Positions 30,903 to 41,118 of a DNA stretch of 64,000 nt are shown piece by piece (the stretch's first letter is position 1; the number at the start of each line of letters is the position of its first letter). Source of the DNA: Inia geoffrensis (taxonomy: Eukaryota; Chordata; Mammalia; Artiodactyla; Iniidae); NCBI GenBank assembly GCA_036417435.1, contig CM070899.1:148132237-148196236 (forward strand). Direction: 5' to 3'. The notes under the pieces were generated by a model. It had not been told where the DNA came from, ran no database searches, and saw only the letters and a program-made list of their open reading frames with translations. A program made the position numbers and the translations under genes.

Positions 30903-31055
30903 TTGTTCTAGAGCAGGGCTTGGCAAACTTGTTCTGTCAGTAAATATCTCAGGATTTGCATACACTCTCTTGGAGCTATTCAACTCTGCTCTTGTAGCAC
31001 AAAAGCAGCCACAGACAATGCCTAATACGGAGAATGTGCTCCATAAATGTTAACT
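30903..31055 (+). mobile_element. Eutherian MER DNA-transposon fragment (probably hAT type)
   Basis: GCAGGGCTTGGCAAACTTGTTCTGTCAGTAAATATCTCAGGATTTGC, CAACTCTGCTCTTGTAGCACAAAAGCAGCCACAGACAATGCCTAATACGG matches a very common MER consensus ('GGCAAACTTTTTCTGTAAAGGGCCAGATAGTAAATATTTTAGG..'). The exact subfamily name is not certain to me. Confidence 0.7.
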
Positions 31056-31749
31056 AATAAGCCCATTAAATTGGGACATCTTACTCATTCTTCTCCTGAA
31101 TCCCCATACCTGGTCTTCCATCCACAACTTCCACAGCACTGTTGATCAGGGGCACCTTATTACCTCTATGGTTGGACCTCTCAGCTTGGGGGGCAGCCCC
31201 TGAGAGGGGATGTCTGAGTGCCAAGACCTTCAGCAGCCATCTCTCCCAACCCAGCACCCGAAGAGCGAGGGGGCAAGGGTCTTTTGTCCGGGATCATGAA
31301 GAACAGAAGGCCATCCACAAGGCTCAACAGGGAGGTGTTCAGCCAGAGAGTATGTCTGGCAGGAGGCAGCTTCCTTCCTGCATCCTCGCCCCATTCGTCC
31401 TATCTCTGCCCCTCATCTCTTCCTGGAGAAGGGCCCCTTCCTCCTGTTTTGCAAAATGAGTGATTTTTAATCATGCCAATCTTCTTGGCCTGACCAGTAT
31501 CAAGGTGGGGTTGAGGTAGGTGTCTGACTTCACAAGACCCCAGGGGCGCACTCCTCTAATTGCTAACGAGCCTCTCAGGTGCCCCCATATGGTCTTTTGG
31601 GGGGAAGGAACTCACCAGCTGAGTGTACAGCCTTAGATGCCTGCTGCAATTTTGACTCCGGGGAAGGTGTTGTCTGGGGCTTGGTGTGAGGCCGACCTAC
31701 TCGTCATGTCTTAGGTGAGACATTTCCTCCTCCCACTTCTCCTTGGCCA
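31056..31749. other. Unassigned noncoding sequence
   Basis: GC-richer than its surroundings (31140-31460). Two overlapping open frames are present but no protein-like pattern or splice context is convincing. Confidence 0.45.
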
Positions 31750-31930
31750 CTTATTAATTCCACGGATGCACCAAAACTTCCCATTTTTAATCTGGCCAAA
31801 TCAATTACCAATGTTACAGGTTGTAATTACCCAAGGAATTCCTGAAAACTAATTAATATACAGTCCCCACAATGAATTACCCCTTTTCCTTTGGCCTTAT
31901 ATTCCAGCAAACTCTTTTCTGAGGATGAAG
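31750..31930. other. Candidate conserved noncoding / enhancer-like block
   Basis: Repeat-free and rich in TAAT-core sites: TATTAATTCC, AATCAATTACC, GTAATTACCC, AACTAATTAATATAC and GAATTACCCC, spread over about 150 bases with CCAAAT- and CCTTTGG-type motifs. Inference only; conservation cannot be seen here. Confidence 0.3.
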
Positions 31931-32699
31931 AGAAGTTTTTCTCTGCCAGGAACAATCTGAAGGTGATCTTTATTTGGCTCTGATGTGTGTTTTTGGGTGT
32001 TTGTCAGAGGTGGCCCGGAGTGGCTCTGCTTGGCAGCTACATCACCTTTTATACTTTGGGGGAAGTTACCAGGTTATCCGTGGGCCCTGGACTGTCCTTC
32101 CACCACAGGGAGGAACTTCAGTTTACTTGGGAAAAATATGGGGACCGGCAACAGAAAGCAGACAGCAGATGCAGGGGGAAATCTAGAAGGGAAAGCAGAG
32201 CAGCATGATAAACTTGGCCCTGGCAGTGGTCAGAGCCTCCTTCAGCAAGGGAGCCTGTCAGAAGAAACTCAAAGCACAAAGCTTTTGGTTTTTTTTCCCC
32301 AGTAACAACAGGCAAGGGAATCTCAGAGTTTGCCGAATCTCAGCTTTAGGTACCAATACAGGCTTTCCTTACTGAAGTAGCATTGGAAAGCAGACTCTAG
32401 AAGTATATCAGTAATAAAAACAGGAAATCAGCCCATGTACAGGACACTCATCCTCCCAGTTGCAGCTCCTTCACCTGGAACTGCTGTTTATGGGAACTGT
32501 TATTCAGGACTGTTAATATAATTATCAGGACAAAAGGAGAAACAGGGAAGCAAAGTTGTAACCATTCCAAGCATGGAGTCAGAGGATGGAGAAATTTAGG
32601 AATGACTTATATGTGTCAGGAGGACCAAGGATGGCTGACAGGAGGAAAAAAGTTCTTTGAATCTGAACAGTAGTGAGAAGGTTCCTCTTCAGAGTACCC
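31931..32699. other. Unassigned noncoding sequence
   Basis: No repeat or gene recognised. Overlapping + strand frames at 31974-32305 in two phases look random. Confidence 0.5.
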
Positions 32700-33012
32700 T
32701 GGGAGTGGTAGTTGGTCGTGTGTGTTTCTGTGTCCACAAGCATGGCATCTGTGTGTGTGTGTAGGTTGCAGTTGTGTGCATGTGTATGTCCATGTGTGTA
32801 TATATGGGTGTGCATGTAGGTATGAGTATGTGAACATGAGTGTGTGGTAATGTGCATTTGTGTGTGCACTTGTGTGTTTGCGCGTAGGTATGCATGTGTA
32901 GGTAGGAGTGTGTGTGCATGTGTGCATTTGTATGTGTGTAGTGGGTATGGGTGTGTGCATGCATGTGAGTGTACATGTGTGTGTGTGCCTGTGTGTCTGT
33001 GTGTGTGATACC
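32700..33012. repeat. GT-rich (TGTGCATG)-type simple repeat
   Basis: About 310 bases of alternating purine-pyrimidine TG/CA/TATG repeats with changing unit length. It produces spurious His/Thr-rich frames on the minus strand. Alternating TG/CG of this length is Z-DNA-prone. Confidence 0.92.
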
Positions 33013-33645
33013 AACGCACACTAGATCAGATAAGACCCCTCTTACCGTTCTCCTCCAGCCTGTACGCCCCCATTGCCCATCACAGCCTGCATCCTTCTCA
33101 CTGCATTTGCACAGTGAACTGACAGCCTCCTGGACAAGGCAGGACAGGGGAGGAGAGAGACGGAGTGTGCTTCACCCCACACCTGGCACCTGGCCCTGAG
33201 CCTGGCTCCGGGTAGGAGCTGATTAACATCTGCTGAGCTGAGCGGATGAACTGCACACCGCGCTGATGAGCCTGGGGGATGGTGCGTGTGTGTGGCAGGC
33301 AGGCTTCTCATGTCCTTTCCTCACCAGCAGTGCTGCATTCAATTTCACAACTTTGGGAATCTGTCACTTTTTCTTTGCATGTTTACTTCTAAAACAGAAA
33401 GGTGTATCTTGAATTAGCATGGACGCAAACGAAATATAGAATTAACTCTATAGAAAGAGGAAGAAAATCTCTTGTAAAACAATTCTTGGTGGTGGGAGTA
33501 GCCTTAGCGCATATGATGGTCCCAACTTCTTTTACTGAAAATCTCAGCATCCTGATGATTTCAACTCTCTCACTCCTCGTCTCCACTTGGTTATCTGTTA
33601 GTTTAGTTTGCAGAGGACTCTAACCTCTCCCTTAGACGTGGCTTT
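33013..33645. other. Unassigned noncoding sequence
   Basis: No repeat or gene recognised. GC-rich near 33150-33300. Confidence 0.5.
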
Positions 33646-33649
33646 TATG

Positions 33650-33795
33650 AAAACAGTCATTCTTTCTCACCTGGATCCTGCAAGAATATTCAAACTTGTC
33701 TTCCTGTTCCATTTCCCCCACTCCATGCTATACACCTTGCCGAGGAGACCTTTCAATGGAAAGATCTAATAGCATTAAGTTCAAACATATGAAAT
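33650..33795 (+). mobile_element. L2 internal fragment
   Basis: TTCTTTCTCACCTGGATCCTGCAAGAATATTCAAACTTGTCTTCCTG, CCCACTCCATGCTATACACC and GACCTTTCAATGG resemble the L2 segment upstream of the 3' end. Confidence 0.5.
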
Positions 33796-34184
33796 TGCTG
33801 ATATTGGACCTCTCTTGACCTGCAAAAAATAGCAGTTTAATATAATTCAACCGATACCATCATCTAGCTCACAAATCTTTGTTGGCATCCCATAAACAGT
33901 AGTTTTCTGAGAGGAACGTGCTGTACTCCATTTCCTAATCACTCTCCCAGAATTAAATAAGCCAGAGTGGTACCCTGGAGCCCCATTTCCCATAGATGCT
34001 ATTTGCTAGATAGCAGACAGCAAAGAACAGCCATATATCATTCAAATGCAATGTTCAAATCAAATAATAATAATATATGCTCATGTTCACATTTAATGAC
34101 TTCCTGTATTTGCAACTGAACTGTAGCCTTTCTGATGACAGTACACAATGTCTCCCAGTATAGAATTGTCAGCAGAACCTCAGG

Positions 34185-34345
34185 GCGCATCCTGCCACTA
34201 CTAATTATTAGCTGAATGACCTTGGGCAAATCACCTAACTTTTTACTCTTCTCATATAAAAATTAAGCATATTAATAGTACTTAACCCATTGGGCTTTCC
34301 TGAAAATTAAAGGAATAGTGAATATAATGTGCTAAACATGGTGAC
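34185..34345 (-). mobile_element. MIR SINE
   Basis: GCCACTACTAATTATTAGCTGAATGACCTTGGGCAAATCACCTAACTTTTTAC, AGCATATTAATAGTACTTAACCC and ATATAATGTGCTAAACATGGTGACTG match antisense MIR. Confidence 0.82.
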
Positions 34346-34689
34346 TGAACCCTATTAAGTGGTCCATGATGTTGGTCCTTCTTTATTCCTATCAACGCAA
34401 GGCCAGCTCTTCTAGGATCAGGCTTCTCTTGGGCCCTTGTGATAATCTACAGCTAAATGGCAACTTTCTGGGGGCATTTTCTCTAAGTCCTCCTAAGTCT
34501 GAAAGGAGGAAGAGGCCTTTTTTAATTTACACGTACCCAGTGGGAATTTCCCCTGCCCCCTGTTTTCTTATTTGCCTGTTGCTTATGAAAATGTGCCTCC
34601 ATTTTTCTCATACTTACTTGAGTTTGTATGGAGAAATTTAAAATAGTTTTTCTAAATTTGAGTGATTATTGCCAGGAATGTGAATTCCA
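34346..34689. other. Unassigned noncoding sequence
   Basis: No repeat or gene recognised. Confidence 0.5.
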
Positions 34690-34970
34690 AAATGAATTTA
34701 ATCAAGGAGCTAAGGTGCTTTGTAGTTAATTTTTGCTTCATTTGATGAGAAAATATCAGTATCGCACTGTTTTAAAATAGCATATATAATTATACTCTCA
34801 TTAATGATGTCAAATATTATTATTTAATACATTGCTCCAATTAATTATGTTTTTTAAACTAAACAGCTAATCTCTAACAAGTTATGTTTAAATAATTATA
34901 TCTAATGGAGTAGGCAGTTCATTCCAGCATCTTCTCTATAAATACAAAATGAAATGACTTACACAATTAA
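34690..34970. other. Candidate conserved noncoding, AT-rich homeodomain-site cluster
   Basis: Repeat-free AT-rich block with many TAAT cores (TTTAATCAAGG, AGTTAATTTTTGC, ATAATTATACTC, CATTAATGATG, CCAATTAATTATG, CAGCTAATC, AATAATTATATC), in a layout seen in ancient enhancers. Inference only. Confidence 0.28.
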
Positions 34971-35029
34971 GTCTGGTTTCTTCTCCTTGGCTAAGCAGCC
35001 CTGCAGCTTCATGTCCCACCACTAACCAC

Positions 35030-35480
35030 ACACAGTTTATGCTTCCAACTCTGTAAAAGGCTCACAGTTGCTGTGTGTGGTATGTTTTCCCAGGACTTTG
35101 TACCTACTACTTTTCATCCTGGGGTGTCCTTTCCTCTAGTCATTGCCCAGATCAAAGCTCATATGTTCCCTGTTTGAGGACACCTTCCCGACCCCTCTGA
35201 CTGAATTACTTGTTTCATCCACTGAGCACCCAGCCTGCACTGCTAACTCCTCTGCTAGAATGTTCAGTGAAAAACACTGGAAATGATCTCTCAGTGTGTC
35301 TGTCCCCCACTCCACTCCCCAGCTCTTCTGTATTCTCTTCTATAGCAGTAGCCCTCGGCACATGGAAGGTAGATAAAAGCTGGCTTTTCTTTCCTTCTTT
35401 TCCCAGATTAATGAATAGATAAATGAAGAAAAGAAAATTCATAGACAATCAATAAATAGTTATTGAATGAATAAATGGAT
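35030..35480 (+). mobile_element. L2 LINE 3' region
   Basis: CATTGCCCAGATCAAAGCTCATATGTTCCCTGTTTGAGGACACCTTCCCGACC, CTCCTCTGCTAGAATGTTCAGTG, GGCACATGGAAGGTAGATAAAAG and finally CAATAAATAGTTATTGAATGAATAAATGG fit L2 in order. Confidence 0.72.
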
Positions 35481-35559
35481 TAAATGAGTTAGTAACTCCA
35501 AGAATTTTAGTGAGTTTGGGATTTGTATGGCTAAGGCACAAGAAAAGAAAAATCAGAAA

Positions 35560-35735
35560 CAGAATACTTATATTTTGAAATCAGAAGTGACAAGGTATAA
35601 AGCAATACCGTGCAGTTAAATGAGGTAATTTATTTAAAGTATCCAGCAAAATGCTTCCCAGTAAGCCTTCAGATACAGTAGATGCATTTTGTTGTACTTC
35701 TTGTGGTTGTTATTGCTATGTTACTCAGTAATTAG
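35560..35735 (-). mobile_element. Possible MIR SINE
   Basis: CAGTTAAATGAGGTAATTTATTTAAAGTATCCAGCAAAATGCTTCCCAGTAAGCC, then GTTGTTATTGCTATG resembles antisense MIR. Strongly diverged. Confidence 0.45.
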
Positions 35736-35839
35736 TAAATGGAAAAAGCTACCTAATATAGCAGATGCTACCAGATGATACTAAAGCATATATTTAGCAA
35801 TGCTATTTTCATTTTTATTAAAGACACTTTTGAAATAAA

Positions 35840-36006
35840 TCATAGTAATAAAACATAGTTTAATATATATTATTATATTATAATATATAAACTATGTATA
35901 TAGTTTTATATAATATGTAAAACATATTTATATATATAAACATACATATATAAACATATATATATATAACTATATATATAGTTTTATGTAATATGTAAAA
36001 TAACTT

Positions 36007-36047
<41 letters not shown>

Positions 36048-36050
36048 CTA
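35840..36050. repeat. AT-rich tract with (TA)n
   Basis: Alternating TATATA repeats with interspersed ACATATATAAAC units, ending in a pure (TA)n run at about 36010-36042. Self-complementary and cruciform-prone. Confidence 0.95.
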
Positions 36051-37710
36051 CCCTTTGTCATAATTCTTATAATACAGTATCACGACTTTGTTAAGTGATA
36101 CTTATTTACTTCTGCCTATGCCGAATTGCTGTGGCATGTTTTACATCATATCAAAAGTTACTATAATATATTGCGTAATATGTTTTATCATGATGCTTAT
36201 AACAAATTATCCGAGCCCCTCCTAGAAGGATATTTATTTTTTGACTCCTTATAACAAACTGTCTCTGATCTGCTTCTGACAGGATATTTGCAGTCTTTTA
36301 TGTCCTGTCACAGTTATGATCCTCAGAGTCTGTTGAGTTCAGATTTTGATATTTTTTTAAAAAGGCCATAATTGTCACTTAAAATTATAACTATTTTTTC
36401 ATTAACCCAACTCAAGCTGTGCCTAGTTAACTGCTCAAATCAAAATACATCCTTGAAGGTCAACAGTCATGTTTATAGTAAAATTGATTCTACTGTTAAT
36501 ACCCTATTAATTAAGCTCCCTTAGAACTGAGTGTGGGATAAATTAAAATTGGATTGTTGGGATTAGGGTAACCACCCTCTGAAGGTACTGACAGTTTGCT
36601 CTCCCACACTTTGTGAAAAGACTTGATTTCTCCATAGTCTGTACAAGATAGGAGTCTATTCTGAACACTTCACATCTCTTCACATGTCATGTGTTGATTA
36701 TTTATCTACTTCATGGCAAAAAGGATCACCACTCTCTACAACATATAGTTTCTGACAAACATATCTACTTCATTCTCATTCCACTTATCAAGCGGTTTTT
36801 CCCAAAGACGCTTATGGTATTCAAATCATGGCCAGTGTGCCTGGCTATCATGTAACTTCAATGTCAGGAAAAATGTGTGTGATAAAAGTGATAATCCATA
36901 GATTAAAAGTGTTACTCGTAACCAGAAATAGAATAAGACATCCACAAAATGTCGGGTTTTGCCCCAAACTCAGTGGGAGGTGGTGTGGACATAGATCTAT
37001 GTTCTGAAACCAAGAGCCATCTGGTTTTTTTTCCTACAACTGAGATCAGAATTCATTGCTCTGTAAGCTCCTTGCAACCCCTGGGTATTTCAGAAGGCAA
37101 GGAGATTTGATTTTGTCCTTACAACAAAAAGGCCTGTATAAAGAATTCTTTTAGTCTGTGTAACAATAGCAACACAAAATCCTTTTATCTGAAACCTGAG
37201 AGCCTGATAGAAACAGAGAATTTGGGAGACAGCTTCCAAGATAACAAGATACATCCTGGTCTTGTTTTTCATATAGGCTCTCCAAAATCTTACCCCCCAT
37301 CCTGCACATTTTGAATGTCTATCCATTTCTGCCTTTTTCATCTTAGCTGTGAACATCTTATTCCAGTACTTCTTAATTTCCTAGGACAGAGAACACAAAT
37401 ATCAGCCTATGGCAACCAAACTAGAATCTCACGGAAGAACACTGATTAACTTGAAGTTTTAGCAAATGTTCTTGTAAAGAAATGGCCCATTCTAGCACTG
37501 TCTCTTCTATAGTTTCAAAATTTAAAGTATGAATCCTCTTGAACACCTCACCTCTGCAATTTCTGTGTGTGGCCAGTAGAAATCAGGAGAGACATAGGAA
37601 TATCCTTAATCTGGAGGCAGAGTCCATTTTTCTTGTGTTAAAACAGTGAGGTTTTATGCTATTTCTGCATTTAGTGTGTGCTTAGAGCATTGTCTATGTA
37701 TACAGCAAGT
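36051..37710. other. Long unassigned stretch
   Basis: About 1.65 kb with no named repeat and no credible gene. A diverged tandem pair near 36198-36290 (CTTATAACAAA..AGGATATTT twice) is the only internal structure noticed. Confidence 0.5.
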
Positions 37711-37723
37711 GCTAAAAACTATT

Positions 37724-38482
37724 AGAATTGATACAGCCACTAAGGAGAACAGTATGGAGTTTCCTTAAAAAACTAAAAATAGAACTACCATATGACCGAG
37801 CAATCCCACTACTGGGCATAAACCCTGAGAAAACCATAATTCAAAAAGAGTTATGTACCACAATGTGCATTGCAGCTCTATTTACAATAGCCAGGACATG
37901 GAAGCAACCTAAGTGTCCATCGACAGACGAATGGATAAAGAAGATGTGATACATATATACAATGAAATATTACTTAGCCATAAAAAGAAACGAAATTGAG
38001 TTATTTGTAGTGAGGTGGTTAGACCCTAGCATCTCTTATACAGAGTGAAGTAAGTCAGAAAGAGAAAAACAAATACCATATGCTAACACATATATATGGA
38101 ATCAAAAAAAAAAAAAAAAAAAAAGGTTCTGAAGAACCTAGGGGCAGGACAGGAATAAAGATGCAGATGTAGAGAATGGGCTTGAGGACACGGGGAGGAG
38201 GAATGGTAAGCTGGGACAAACTGAGAGAGTGGCATGGACTTACATATACTACCAAATGTAAAATAGATAGCTAGTGGGAAGCAGCTACATAGCACAGGGA
38301 GATCAGCTCGGTGCTTTGTGACCATCTAGGGGGGTGGGATAGGGAGGGTGGGAGGGAGACACAAGAGGGAGGAGATATGGGGATATATGTATACGTATAG
38401 CTAATTCACTTTCTTATAAAGCAGAAACTAACACACACCATTGTAAAGCAATTATACTCCAATAAAGATGTTATAAATAAAT
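37724..38482 (+). mobile_element. 5'-truncated L1 (ORF2 end plus 3'UTR)
   Basis: Begins within the last part of ORF2 ([41 protein letters not shown]). It runs through the 3'UTR with an A run near 38105-38124, the G-rich tract at 38329-38356, the AATAAAG signal and an A-rich tail. Flanked by AAAAACTATT at 37714-37723 and 38483-38492. A T-to-C type decay is limited, so it is among the younger L1s here. Confidence 0.93.
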
Positions 38483-38495
38483 AAAAACTATTCGA

Positions 38496-38993
38496 GTTAC
38501 AGGTTAATCTGAAACATGTTTCTGATCTGTAAGGGAAAATACAGTGAAAAATGTATTAAAGTCGCCAGGTAGTTACTTGTAGCCTGCATAATCATAGACA
38601 TTTTTTATGAAAGAAATAACATTTGAGCTTGATCTTAAGACGTGGAGGTTTCAGTTACCAGCAGTGAGAAAGAGAGCATTGCAAGTTGAGTCGGCATGAG
38701 TCAAGTCATAGAAACAGCAAAGCCCCAAGTGCATGTGACAACACGTGAAAGACCAAGTGACCTTTAATGGAGGGCTCATGTACGAGAATATAGTTGGAAA
38801 ACTCAGATGAAGAAATAAGTAGAGATCAGATAGTGGAAGCTCCGTTTTCTGCCCAGATATGTCAAGTCTCTGTCATAGAAGATGGTATACACCAAAACTC
38901 TATGAAGTTAAGGGTTGGGGAATGCAACCCAGGTTTGCTGAGAATGCACGAAGTTTCCATTGTGAAACGACTTTGCTTAAAATGTGTGTTTAA
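38496..38993. other. Unassigned sequence, possible old L2 piece
   Basis: 38615-38760 (TTTGAGCTTGATCTTAAGACGTGGAGG.., GAGCATTGCAAGTTGAG) resembles the segment upstream of antisense L2 ends. Otherwise nothing is recognised. Confidence 0.4.
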
Positions 38994-39008
38994 GATATTG
39001 GTACTAGG

Positions 39009-39913
39009 GAGCTTAGTTCAAGATGGCGGAGTAGAAGGACATGCTGTCACTTCCTCTTTTGGGAGCACTGGAATCACAACTAACTGCTGAACAATCATCA
39101 ACAGGAAGACACTGGAAATCACCAGAAAAGATACCTCACATCCAAAGAAAAAGGAGAAGCCACAATGAAACGGTAGGAGGGGCGCAGTCTCAATAAAATC
39201 AATTCCCGTAACTGCTGGGTGGGTGACTCACAAACTGGAGAACACTTATACCACAGAAGTCCGCCCGCTGGAGTGAAGGTTCTGAGCCCCAAGTTAGGCT
39301 TCCGAACCTGGGAGTCCAGCAACGGGAGGAGGAATTCCTAGAGAATCAGACTTTGAAGGCTAGCGGGATTTGATTTCAGGACTTCGACAGGACTGCGGGA
39401 AACAGAGACTCCTCTCTTGGAGGGCACACACAAAGTAGTGTGTGCATCTGGACCCAGGGGAAGGAGCAGTGACCCCATAGGAGACTGAACCAGACTTACC
39501 TGTTAGTGCTGGAGGGTCTCCTGCAGAGGTGGGGGGTGGCTGTGGCTCACCGTGAGCACAAGGACATGGCAGCAGAAGTTCTGAGAAGTACTCCTTAGCT
39601 TGAGCCCTCCCAGAGTCCAGCATTAACCCCACCAAAGAGCCAGGTAAGCTCCCGTGTTGGGTCGCCTCAGGCCTAACAACCAACAGGGAGGGAACCCAGC
39701 CCCACCCATCAGCAGACAAGCAGTTTCAAGTTTTACTGTGCTCTGCCAACCAGAGCAACACCCAGCTCTAACACCCACAAGTCCCTCCCATCAGGAAACT
39801 TGCACAAGCCTCTTAGTTAGCCTCATCCACGAGAGTGCAGACAGCAGAAGCAAGAAGAACTATAATCTTGCAGCCTGTGGAACAAAAACCACATTCACAG
39901 AAAGATAGACAAG
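39009..39913 (+). promoter_or_regulatory. L1 5'UTR / internal promoter region
   Basis: About 0.9 kb, GC-rich relative to the window, starting with the typical AAGATGGCGGAGTAGAAGG. The AAGATGGCGG core is a YY1-type site, as is known for L1 5' ends. An antisense open frame of 119 codons (39360-39719) lies inside. Confidence 0.8.
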
Positions 39914-40322
39914 ATGAAAAGGCAGAGGGCTATGTACCAGATGAAGGAACAAGATAGAACCCCAGAAAAACAACTAAATGAAGTGGAGATAGGCAACCTT
40001 CCAGAAAAAGAATTCAGAATAATGATAGTGAAGATGATCCAGGACCTTGGAAAAACAATGGAGGCAAAGATCGAGAAGATGCAAGAAATGTTTAACAAAG
40101 ACCTAGAAGAATAAAAGAACAAACATCTAGGGCTTCCCTGGTGGCGCAGTGGTTGACAGTCTGCCTGCCGACGCAGGGGACACGGGTTCGTGCCCCGGTC
40201 CGGGAAGATCCCACATGCCATGGAGCGGCTGGGCCCGTGAGCCATGGCCGCTGAGCCTTGCGCGTCCGGAGCCTGTGCTCTACAATGGGTGAGGCCACAA
40301 CAGTGAGAGGCCCGTGTACCGC

Positions 40323-40353
<31 letters not shown>

Positions 40354-41060
40354 AGAAGAAACAGAGAAAAAAAAACAGAGATGAACAATAACTGAAATGA
40401 AAAATACACTAGAAGGAATCAATAGCAGAATAACTGAAGAAGAACGGATAAGTGACCTGGAAGACAGAACGGTGGAATTCACTGCCATGGAACAGAATAA
40501 AGAGAAAAGAATGGACAGAAATGAAGACAGCCTAAGGGACCTCTGGGACAACATTAAATGCAGAAACATTCACATTATAGGGGTCCCAGAAGAAGAGAGA
40601 GAGAGAGAAAGGACCTGAGAAAATATTTGAAGAGATTATAGTAGAAAACTTCCCTAACATGGGAAAGGAAAAAGACACCAAATTCCACAAAGTGCAGAGA
40701 GCCCCAGGCGGGATAAACCCAAGGGGGAACACACTGAGACACATAGTAATCAAATTGACAAAAAAAAAAGACAAAGGAAAATTACTGAAAGCAACAAGGG
40801 AAAAATGACAAATAACATACAAGGAAACTCCCATAAGATTAACAGCTGATTTCTCAGCAGAAACTCTACAAGCCAGAAGGGAGTGTCATGATATATTTTA
40901 AGTGATGAAAGGGAAGAACCTACAAACAAGATTACTCTATCCGGCAAGGATCTCATTCAGATTCAACAGAGAAATCAAAAGCTTTACAGACAAGCAAAAG
41001 CTGAGAGAGTTCAGCACCACCAAACCAGCTCTACAACAAATGCTAAAGGAAATTCTCTAA
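39914..41060 (+). pseudogene. L1 ORF1 (ORF1p RNA-binding protein), disrupted
   Basis: ORF1p is the nucleic-acid-binding trimeric chaperone of L1. Frame pieces recognisable here are the start (MKRQRAMYQMKEQDRTPEKQ), a coiled-coil stretch (KMIQDLGKTMEAKIEKMQEM), then after the SINE MKNTLEGINSRIT and ISDLEDRTVEFT, then RDLWDNIKCRNIHIIGVPE, which is the start of the RRM-like domain. A TAA at 40112-40114 replaces a leucine codon, a CHR SINE (40131-40350) splits the coiled coil, and a TGA follows the RERERT segment near 40616. The natural end is ATGCTAAAGGAAATTCTCTAA, stop at 41058-41060. Confidence 0.88.
40131..40350 (+). mobile_element. CHR SINE inside L1 ORF1
   Basis: GGCTTCCCTGGTGGCGCAG start, B box GGGTTCGTGCCCCGG and a 28-base poly(A) tail at 40323-40350. 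The duplicated target is AAACATCTAG (40121-40130) against AAAAATCTAG (40346-40355), read partly through the tail. It is younger than the L1 it sits in. Confidence 0.96.
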
Positions 41061-41118
41061 GTGGGAAACAAAAGAGAAGAAAATGACCTACAAAAACTAA
41101 CCCAAAACAATTAAGAAA

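Noticed and set aside
30537..30983. 148-codon minus-strand frame
   Set aside because: Starts in a C-rich run and overlaps a MER transposon relic. No domain-like pattern.
32579..33021. His/Thr-rich minus frames in three phases
   Set aside because: Direct products of the TG/CA simple repeat, open in all phases.
39895..40569. 224-codon minus-strand frame
   Set aside because: Antisense of L1 ORF1 plus the CHR SINE; no splice or family support.
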